64,000 bases of DNA, from contig OZ316895.1 in the NCBI GenBank assembly GCA_973895155.1, positions 18,042,001-18,106,000 on the forward strand. The letters are read 5' to 3'. The notes beneath the pieces were generated by a model. It searched no databases. It was not told the origin of the DNA and saw nothing but the letters and a program-made list of their open reading frames with translations. This document shows, in pieces, positions 56,021-64,000 of the stretch; position 1 is the first letter of the stretch, and the number at the start of each line of letters is the position of its first letter. A program made the position numbers and the translations under genes. This stretch comes from Marsupella aquatica. Taxonomy: Eukaryota; Marchantiophyta.

Positions 56021-56902
56021 GCATGAGAAGCATGACCTCACTGCTGCAAGGCATCAATAGATAAATCGGAACTGACATTATTGATGCAACGCATTCATGA
56101 ATATCTCAACATTTCTTACACACAGGCTACAGTTTTGAATATCTATAGATAACCAGCGATATACTCTACTACCATTCTGTCACTCGACATTCGACTTATG
56201 CTCATCCGCAAGCTGAATAACAGAGCCGAGCTCAGGATATATCTACAAATCAAGAATCGAGAGAGATAGACGTCAACTAGCAACCAACTCATTTTCGCAC
56301 TTAATCACACATAAGCGCAACATCTTCTTACCGTCCGAGCTTTATTGATTATGACCGAGTTATTGCACCGAACAAACCAAGCGCAGGATGACGCCAAACT
56401 CCAGGACCCTGGGCGCACAACCGCGAACAACAGAAGTAGCAGCAGTCAACCCCAACAACGACTCAATCGCCACTTCTTGACTCAACTTCTTGACTCAATA
56501 GCCATCCACATTCTACCTCAGCACTGCCGCGCAGCAACATCTGATCACAGAGCAATCTCCGATTTCCCGTTCCCATCGATTACCTCGAAGTTCAAGCTTC
56601 AGCTCACGAAGGAGACTATCGAATGCATACCTAGTCTGTAAACTTCTTTTTACACTTAGCCTTACACTCAATAGTCAATAGAACTTAGATTTACTTTTAC
56701 AGATACAAACTACTTATCGTTATAATTCTTTGATATATTTCATTTGGCCTTAGACCATGTAATAGTAGTGGCACTCTTCCCATGATTGAAGCATGGTTTT
56801 AATGAGACCATACTACACTTTGGCCAAATAATAGACATATCATTACAAGGGTTAGTTTTTCCCCATACTTTTATGGTTGTTTGAAATATTTTTCATTCAA
56901 CC
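56021..56902. other. Copia pol to 3' LTR spacer
   Basis: About 880 bp without recognisable coding; a 98-codon frame at 56345-56641 has no motif I know. A/T content rises toward the polypurine tract. Confidence 0.5.
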
Positions 56903-56911
56903 AAGGGGGAG
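56903..56911 (+). other. Copia polypurine tract
   Basis: AAGGGGGAG directly precedes the 3' LTR. Confidence 0.85.
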
Positions 56912-57070
56912 TGTTATAAGGGACAAAACCCTAACCCTACTTACCCTAGAACATAGGAGGTTACATAACCGCCATACCATGTACTACATAGGGAGAGATT
57001 TCCACTCCCACAATGCAATGAAGGAAGTGAGCTTGCTGGTGTATTGAATGTCCATGATTAATCCATATTA
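56912..57070 (+). mobile_element. Copia 3' LTR (159 bp)
   Basis: Identical to 35326-35484 and followed by target duplication CTAGG. Confidence 0.93.
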
Positions 57071-57077
57071 CTAGGCA

Positions 57078-58809
57078 CTAAGTCCTATTGGTCTCATCTA
57101 ATCCACACAGACGTTGCAGCTTCTCAGTGAGGCTCTTCCAAGCTTGAAGGTGAGAACTCCAGAAGTCTCGGACCTTCCAAATGCCTAACTTGCCACATAC
57201 CATAACAACTGCAGACAGTGTATCTTCTGAGAGGTCATAGAACCCTTGTAAGCAACGGAGCAAGTCCTCCACTCCCCAATGTTCCGGGATGGAACCAGTA
57301 CCCGGGCAGAAGATCAGATGGCTCCTCACCTGCTCCCAGGCACACCAAATCTGTCGAGTGTAGGCGAGTTTACCAAAGGAACGAGGGGTGCTCAAAAGTA
57401 GTTTATCCTGCAATGAGTAATTGTTCCTGCGTACAGTCTTGAAGTTGCGCCATTTTGTCAGTAGTAAATTTGCAGCATACATCTTAGACCATTCCGCCTC
57501 TGGGTGATTCAAGGCTCCACTGAACCACTTACTCAATAAGGCATCAGAATGGCTCCTGAATTCCTTCAGGCCAAGGCCCCCATCCATCTTGGGTCTGCAA
57601 ATTGTTTGCCATGCCACCAGTGGTATTCGCTTCCCTCCCTGCTTGTTCGTGCCCCACAAGAAGACCCGACTCAGAGCAATCAATTTCTTAGCTAAAGAGG
57701 TAGGGGATTTGAGAAACATCATATGATATATAGGGATCGCCTATAAGACATGTTTAACCAACAATACGTAAAAGTCTAGCACTAATACGGTCCAAGCAAA
57801 AACAATGTAGTTGTGCTTCCGAGAGGCCAGAGCCAAAAGGTGCCCCCAAATATTTGTGTACCTTCCCTTCCCTACTGATCACACAGCCCGTGTTCCGCAG
57901 CCAAATTCGGATCTCTTCCAGGGCAAGGGGCACCACAACTGACTTACTCAGGTTGAGCTTAGCACCCGTTGCACATTCATAGCAACTGATAGCACACCGA
58001 GCCTGTTCAAAGGCCAATGGAGTGGCAGGGATGAAGAGGCCTAGGTCATCAGCAAATAACCTATAGCAGATGTTCAGTGACGCAGAGACTTGAATTCCTT
58101 GTAATCGACACGCTGCAATCTCAACTTTGAGAAAATCCATAAGAGGCTGTGTTGAGATTGCAAAGAGTAGAGGGGAGAGAGGGCAACCTTGACGTACCCC
58201 TCTGCGCATCTGAATGTCATCAGTCCATAAGCCATTCACCAGTGCCTTAGAGCAAGCATTGCTAATAAGAGATCGAACTAGGAAGATAAAATGGGAGCCA
58301 ATTCCTAATAAATACATTGTTTCCCAGATATAGGAATGATCTACTCTATCAAAAGCCTTTTCAAAATCCAGTTTCAGAAAAAGCGAAGGAGTCCGGGTGC
58401 AGTGGATCCAATCATTGGTAAGCCAGGTGAGTGAGATGTTTTCGAGAATGTGTCTGCCAGGTATGAATCCAGTCTGCTAGGGACTGATCAGCTTGGGCAG
58501 GAGCAGTTTCAAACGTAGGGCCACCAATTTGGCCAAAAGCTTGTAAGTGATAGTTAGCATGGTTAATGCTCTCCAATCACCCAATCAACGCTTATCAGTT
58601 TTCTTTGGTATAAAGCGAATGACCCCCTCCTTGATGCAGAAGGCCAGATTTCCAGTTCTCCAGAAATCGCAAATCATTGCATGAAAATCAGTTTGTAAGA
58701 AATGCCAACATGCCCTGAAAACCTCAGCCATCATCCCGTCCACGCCAGGAGCTTTGTCATTGGGGAGCAACATCAAAGTCTCCTGTACGTAGTTCACGAG
58801 CAGATGCAA
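57078..58809 (-). pseudogene. LINE reverse transcriptase
   Basis: RT blocks are KAPGVDGMMAEVF, FIPKKTDK, LKLDFEKAFDRVDH (first Asp), RRGVRQGCPLSPLLFAIS and YRLFADDLGLF (catalytic Asp pair, near 58050). The thumb region FLWGTNKQGGKRIPLVAW and GGLGLKEFRSH follows. Stops separate about four open pieces (near 58585, 58480, 57754 and 57723). The last frame ends at a TAG just before the copia target duplication. Confidence 0.9.
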
Positions 58810-58962
58810 GTTCTTCCAACATCCTTATTTCAGCAGCCGAGGGGGCAAAGTGAGTGGCTCCGGTCAGCACTCTTTGTGCAGCAAGTCACTTCCTGAGGGC
58901 CACAGCATCCAGATCAGGGGGCGAGTACAGCTTCTCATAGAATGTCTGTACTTCCTGAACAA

Positions 58963-60231
58963 TCAGTTTCTCATCGCGTATTTCGCTTCCTCCTTCAGCA
59001 ACAAGGTATTCCATTTTTCCCTCTGTCTTTTTGCTTTCATAGTAGCGAAGTAGAACTTGGAAGGTTCATCCCCTTGCCCTAGCCATTTAATTCTAGAGAC
59101 TCTACAGCAATGATGAGCTTCTTCCAACTCAAAAGCCCTAACACTGCTCTCCATGCTGGTAAAATCCTTTATGTTGTCAGGAGAATAATCCTCCCTGATA
59201 GTGATCTTCAGAACTCGAAGTCTATCACGCAATATACGCAATTCTTCATCACGTGAGATGGGAGAAGCTTGCAGCCGTATGTAGCATTGTTGTAAATGCT
59301 GATATGCCTGAGTAAAACGTAGGTGGGGATCAGTCGGAGCCGATTCAATCCCCAGCCAGGCATCCGCCAGTAATTTCAAATTCTTGTCCTTCCGTAGCAC
59401 TCCAGGATTTGCCTTAAAATAAGAAGCTCTTCACTGATCCGATTCAGTCAAAAGAATGGGGGCTAGGCAAAATGAAACAATGACCGGGTCATGATCGGAG
59501 AGTGCCAAAGACCCATCGTGGGTGAGTTCAACCAGCTCCTCAGTCCATCGGCCTTGCTCAGAGAAGTAGAAGCGATCTAGATGGGATTGAACCAGTACAC
59601 CATTCCGTACTCTTCACCAGGTAAATCGAGAGCCAGTTACTTGGCCAAGGATCGAGTAAGCATCTTGTAAATCCAATCAAAGCTTCAGAAAATGCCAGAA
59701 TTCATGCTCACGTCCATGGATCAGGGGGGAGGGGCCACTTGAGTCAGCACGTGACTCGGTCATGTTAAAATCACCACAAAAGACCCATCAATCGTGCGGG
59801 AGATCATTTCTCAGATCATTCCACAACAACGCTCTCTCGCCATCAAAATTAGGAGCATACACACTGATTAACCCAAAATTTCCCTCCAGATGCTCCATTT
59901 GGATCCACATAGTGCGTCCACGATCCAACTGACCAGATGCCAGCACTTTATATGCAGGATTCAAAAGAATAGCCGTTCCACCTCTGCCATCGTCAGGAGC
60001 AGAGTAAAAGTGTTGATAGTTGGGCAAGATCGTGCGTAGGGCCAGATCCAACCAAAAGCTATCCGCCTTTACTTCCTGTAGAGCGAGAGCATCTAGGGGC
60101 AATTTCAAAGAGGATATCCACTTCATTACAACATTTTTCCGGTCAGGGTCACACTGACCGCAGACGTTCCAAGACACAAAATTAAAGGGCGCCATCCATA
60201 TATATGACACCACAAAGGGTATACCACCCAT
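58963..60231 (-). pseudogene. LINE endonuclease domain and linker
   Basis: The APE-type endonuclease begins APFNFVSWNVCGQCDPDRK and includes LDALALQEVKADSFW (catalytic Glu), GDFNMTESRADSSG near 59760 and LSDHDPVIVSF near 59490. The linker to RT continues to 58963 (WLGQGDEPSKFYFATMKAK). Stops at 59785, 59680, 59620 and 59433 break it. It would nick target DNA for target-primed reverse transcription. Confidence 0.88.
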
Positions 60232-60266
60232 GGCTTAGCCTCCCGTCCCAAGCTGAGCAACACAAT

Positions 60267-60554
60267 TTAAGCAGAGGGGGTAGAACCAGTGAGAATTCCC
60301 GGTAAAATATCAGAGGAACCGTGTACCATGCCAGGGGAGGTGCTGCGAGCTACATCCACCGTCGTATCCACCTCCAGGGAAGAGCCCTCAGATTGCTTCT
60401 TGTGATCACGTTGTCCTGAGGATAAGCAAAGAGGTGGGAAAAGAGGCTCAAGGGACACGCAGGGTGTATGGCTGCTTGAGATAGGAAACGATTGCAAACA
60501 AGATAAAGTAGACCCTAAGCACTTCCTTTCATCCACATCATCACAAGCAAGCAA
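60267..60554 (-). other. Unassigned open frame upstream of the LINE endonuclease
   Basis: A 95-codon minus-strand frame without known motif, 36 bp upstream of the endonuclease start. It may be the end of LINE ORF1 or chance; I see no zinc knuckle. Confidence 0.3.
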
Positions 60555-61650
60555 GCATGCATGCTTTCGAAACTCAAGCCATTTACATACTCATATCCAA
60601 TCACAATCAAAATAACTAGTTCAAGCTTCCCAATGTAATCCTCACAAGTCTAAGCCCAACATTCAATTGGTCACCATTCCTTTTCCAACACTTGATTGCA
60701 CACAATCCCTTGCAACCTTCTAAGGTACACAAGTTCAAGTGTACATTCAATGTGGTCAAGTTAAGGGTCACTCTTGGTTGTGGCTAAGACAAGTGGGACA
60801 TCCAAAGGTATGCAAGGCATCTCTATGCACCATTCAAACATCCAACTTTCGAAACATGGGAAACTACTTTCGAAAAGTGACCTAGGGTTGGTCAACAAAC
60901 TCCTTAACAAACATGGAATTGACCTTAGTCCCTTCCTCTAGTAGAACCACCAAGTATAATCCACAAACAACCCAATCCATCAATCAAAAATGCCTTCACT
61001 CTTTACTCTTGCAACTTCCCTCATGCATAATAACTACTTTTGAAAGTACCTTCATTCAACCCATCTACTTTCAAAAACACCTTCAAGCTCACAACAACAT
61101 TCGAAAATGGCATGAAGACATTCATTCTAACCATTCCATCACTCATAGCCAAAGCAAGGCATCAACCCACATCTCAAAAACGAGGATACCTCTCCTCTAA
61201 ATGCATAGCAAGAAGGCACATGTAGCATCATGGCCTCCAAGTAAAAACATGGGTCACAAGCAAGACCCTCCTAGCAAAAATGAATCATCACCAAGTCTAA
61301 TCATCAACCAAGCATTCAAAATCCCTCCATAGCCTATCCAAGCTTCAAAACCCTAGTCTCCTTCTCTCATACTTCCTTCTATCAACCAAATCTACTTTCG
61401 AAGCTTCAAGTCAAGGAGTTTACAAGAGAGTAGTCCTTCTTAGTGAGCCATCTCTAATGCAAGACTCCCAAGCTTCAACAAGATTAGGTCTCATCTCCTC
61501 TAAGCTTTCGAAAATCTCCTACAAGTCCATTCTCCTCAAAACTTGAAGCAACAAACCTACATTCGAGTATGCCTTCTTGTGGGCAATCTCTCATGCAAGC
61601 TCCTTATACTTCCTACTCACATCCTACCTCCTTCCTAAGGCTTCGAGTCA
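60555..61650. repeat. A/C-rich non-coding stretch with repeated TTTCGAAA
   Basis: No gene is visible. The palindrome TTTCGAAA or a one-base variant recurs about nine times (near 60567, 60849, 60868, 61037, 61068, 61101, 61395, 61504 and 61561). Purines are scarce on the plus strand. Origin is unknown. Confidence 0.5.
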
Positions 61651-62145
61651 CACTACAACATATTTTGCCCTTTTGCGAAGCTCATTTGCGTCCGGACACA
61701 CGTTTGCGATTCCAGATGCTTCAAACCGTTGATGACTCAATACGCATCGCAATTTGCGATACTTGTGGTATCGCAACTTTGGTCTTCCATGCGATTTGCA
61801 TCGCAAACATTTTGTGAACTTTATTGTATCACAATATTTTGCGAAACTACAGAGATTACAAAACACATTACGAAGGCTCCGTGACCGCTCCGAAAGTCCG
61901 AAACCACGGTAACATTAATGTTGCGAAACAATTAGTATTGGAGGATGTTTGCGAAAAGGTTAGCTTCAAACAATTTGCGATGGGTTTGTATGGCAAATGT
62001 GCGAAACGATGTGGATGGTAAAGGTGGGATGGTCTGGATATCGCAAAATAGTGAAGCGTATAGTATGGAATAATTGAGAAACGGTTTAAATGGCAGAATT
62101 GCGATTTGGTTGGGATTTGTTTAGTTTCGCAAACAGTTCGCAAAC
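61651..62145. repeat. CACTA subterminal repeats (TTTGCGA in both orientations)
   Basis: About 15 copies of TTTGCGA or its complement TCGCAAA, some with one change, lie within 500 bp of the terminus, often in back-to-back pairs such as TCGCAATTTGCGA. In CACTA elements such arrays bind the TNPA-type protein (established for En/Spm). Confidence 0.8.
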
Positions 62146-62550
62146 GTTTATGTTAGACTTGTGTGTGCATCTAGGTTAGAGTTTGAATGGGGGAGGAGGA
62201 GGGAGGGAGGTGAAAGGTGAAAGAGGGAGGAAGGGAGTTGGAAGGTGGATGAGGGACGGAGGAAGAAGGGAGTCCAAAGAGGGTTTACTAAAAATAGGAG
62301 AGACTTTAGCGAAGAGGGAGGGAGGAGAAAAAGCTATGGAGTTTTTGGAAGAGGAAGGAGAGTTTGGGTTCAAAGAGGGAGGAGGGATAAGGGAGGGAGT
62401 ACCCATGTCACTTATATGCATGACCTCTTTTGAAAGTAGGAGTCCAAAATGAAAATACCTACCACACTAATGGTGTATGAAATATTAATTAAGAAACAAC
62501 ATGAACAATCCATGATATAGATTTTTGGTTTAAATATCCATAAGTGTCTC
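62146..62550. other. Purine-rich 3' region of the CACTA gene
   Basis: The plus strand is strongly G/A-rich at 62185-62400, so the transcript is pyrimidine-rich. Frames here are compositional; no domain is seen. It lies downstream of the DUF4216 stop. Confidence 0.5.
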
Positions 62551-64000
62551 TCACACTTGGTCACCTTCAATGTCCTCTACATCTGACACAAAAATAGTGT
62601 CTGGCTTGTCTGAAACAATGGAACGAGACCGTGGCACATATGTGATGACAAGTGACCACTCTGGGTCTAAGGGGTATGGAACGTAGAAACATTGCTCCAA
62701 GTGAGATGGGAAAGTAAATGGCTCTGACGTTTGCCAATGAGATGCTTGAAAACTAGTGGCACTTGTCCTCAACCGTGTAAACCCACTCTCATCTTGGAGT
62801 ACAGTGCGATTATTACCAACAAGGTTCACTTTGAACCACTTGCACTTGAAGACATACTCCTCAAACTTAGATTGGTTGTCATATGAGACCACCAAAATCT
62901 CCTCTATCTTCCCATAGTGTGGCACAACATCACGAACAATGTTCCTGTCATGTCGGCTACTCCGGGAGTCCTGACAAAACTGCCCTTGAACTCCACAATC
63001 AAAAGTACGAGCCCTCTTCTCATCAAGGGAAGAAATCCTGAAATTAACAAGACCCATATATTGTTACTACTACACAAAAAACACTAATCATGTTATGAGG
63101 AACCTTTCATACCAAAAGAGAAAAACACACTTATCTTAAGTAAAATGATTACTATATCTTAAGTAGTAGTACATGAATATGGAAAACAAGGTTAGGAACT
63201 AGTGAAACCTGAAGTGTCTCCCTTGGGTCCACATGGCCGTCTTGGATGTTACCACTCTCAAAGGGCCATGAACAATGGTCCAAATGTCATTTGTCATAGT
63301 AGGAAACTGTGAGACATCTCCTCCTTGTGCCAAAATGCCATCCAACTCAACCAACTTTTCCTTCATAAACTCATGCAACTTAGGAAAAATCCTTGCCCTT
63401 TGACTCATTCTTTTGGCATTGTCATAAAACTCCCTCCATTCATCCATGACATTGCTATTACTCAACATGAATGTATTCAACTGTGTCCACTCTGTTGATG
63501 TAAGCATGCGTGTTTTTGTTGCTCCTATTAAACGGTCCTCCTCCTCTTGCCTCTCCTCCATCCAAGTACGTGGTAAAGTCCGATCAATGGTGGCCAAGAT
63601 GTTACTACAATAAAACATGCTCTCTGCAGCCAAGTATCCTGTAGCTATGCTTCCCTCCACTCGTGCACGGTTATGTACATAAGCCTTCAAGACTGACATG
63701 TAACGCTCAAGCCAGTACATCCATCGACAATGAACTGGACCAGCAATGGCAACCTCCCTCACAAGATGCACAAGTAAATGAACCTGACAATCAAAGAAGG
63801 AAGGAGGGAGGGCCTTCTCCAACTTGCAAACCACCTCAGCAGCCAATACCTCCATTCCAGGAATCTCTTCCACATATATCTCCTTTGAGCATATCCATCT
63901 CAACAAATGACCCAATGACCAAATGGCATCTTGCACTTCTTTGGTCCCCAACCCTATAATTGCCACTGGCAATATATGCTGCAATAAGCGGTGATAGTCA
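62551..64000 (-). CDS. CACTA-associated protein, DUF4218 and DUF4216 exons (partial)
   Basis: The exon at 64000-63209 holds DUF4218: DYHRLLQHILPVAI, CKLEKALPPSFFDCQVHLLV, LVREVAIAGPVHCRWMYWLE, RYMSVLKAYVHNRARVEGSI. A 171-bp intron (63038-63208) has GT...AG ends on the minus strand and joins HFR to ISSLDEKRARTFDCG in phase. The second exon (63037-62551) holds DUF4216: VPHYGKIEEILVVSYD, FKCKWFKVNL, FYVPYPLDPEW, ending at 62551. The start and TNP2 core are beyond the window. Both exons are open, so this copy may be fairly recent. Splice sites are predicted from sequence only. Confidence 0.85.

Larger units (their letters stand above)
35326..57070 (+). mobile_element. Ty1/copia retrotransposon, host of gypsy element A
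   Basis: It has identical 159-bp LTRs at both ends and CTAGG target duplications (35321-35325 and 57071-57075) in the LINE. Internal order is gag-protease (35834-37191), interruption by element A, then integrase-RT-RNase H (52745-56020), a feature typical of copia. Removing element A and one AGGTC copy rejoins protease to integrase, with a one-base frame offset near the join. Four in-frame stops in pol make it non-autonomous. Confidence 0.95.
34216..60231 (-). mobile_element. L1-type LINE, split by the copia element
   Basis: On the minus strand the order is endonuclease (60231-59440), linker, RT (58809-57078), then after the copia insertion the zinc-binding C-terminus (35325-34240), and a 3' poly(A) seen as T-rich sequence from 34216. 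CTAGG is duplicated at the copia ends. The 5' limit is at or beyond 60231; a further minus frame at 60554-60267 may be part of it. No target duplication of the LINE was found. Confidence 0.88.
61651..64000 (-). mobile_element. CACTA (En/Spm) DNA transposon, one end
   Basis: The left terminus is CACTACAACA at 61651, followed by subterminal repeats and, on the minus strand, DUF4216 and DUF4218 coding sequence of the kind found next to TNP2 transposases. The other terminus and the transposase core lie beyond the right edge. A 3-bp target duplication TCA is predicted from the left flank. Confidence 0.85.

Noticed and set aside
56345-56641. 98-codon frame between copia pol and 3' LTR
   Set aside because: No motif, no homolog in the window, ordinary length for chance.
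62183-62452. Overlapping frames in the G/A-rich stretch of the CACTA element
   Set aside because: Low-complexity purine sequence is open in several frames at once; no evidence of coding.

Overview
The window is nuclear DNA of a land plant with a large, repeat-packed genome. This rests on plant-type Ty3/gypsy and Ty1/copia retrotransposons, an L1-type LINE and a CACTA (En/Spm) transposon with DUF4218 and DUF4216 domains. I see no host gene, rRNA, tRNA or CRISPR. The species cannot be told from the sequence; the very long LTRs and thick nesting suggest a big genome (inference).

Left third (1-9036), mostly old pieces. A minus-strand LTR end (1-568, family F) sits in a plus-strand fragment of the family-A LTR (569-1913). 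That fragment abuts a minus-strand LTR of family E (1914-4699). Next come a block of G-run/C-run palindromes (about 4861-5316) and element D1 (to 9036), which carries a broken coiled-coil gene and a 360-bp MITE-like insertion.

Middle (9037-30926): a second D copy (D2, minus) was split by a family-A solo LTR (9438-13151, TSD TTCCA) and by a 15.6-kb Ty3/gypsy element B (14979-30533, minus, TSD TTCAG). B was itself split in gag by a 2.7-kb TG...CA insertion (22953-25649, TSD CGCAT).

Right (30927-61650): a gypsy element C (5' LTR, PBS, gag) ends at the poly(A) of a minus-strand LINE. The LINE was split by a copia element (35326-57070, TSD CTAGG), which was split by Ty3/gypsy element A (37192-52739, TSD AGGTC). 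From 61651 to the right edge lies one end of a CACTA transposon, with subterminal repeats and a two-exon DUF4218/DUF4216 gene.

The most unusual system is in the LTRs of families A, B, E and F. Each LTR carries, in sense orientation, a gene for the same kind of protein: an N-terminal FW module, a central domain with an FGLP-like motif, a short helical module and a long C-terminal coiled coil. In element A the LTRs are 4,663 bp, and both keep an uninterrupted 1,211-codon frame although gag-pol between them has stops and frame changes. Extra ORFs are known in plant Ty3/gypsy elements between LTR and gag or pol. A conserved multi-domain gene inside the LTR, hence present twice per element, is the best candidate here for something undescribed.
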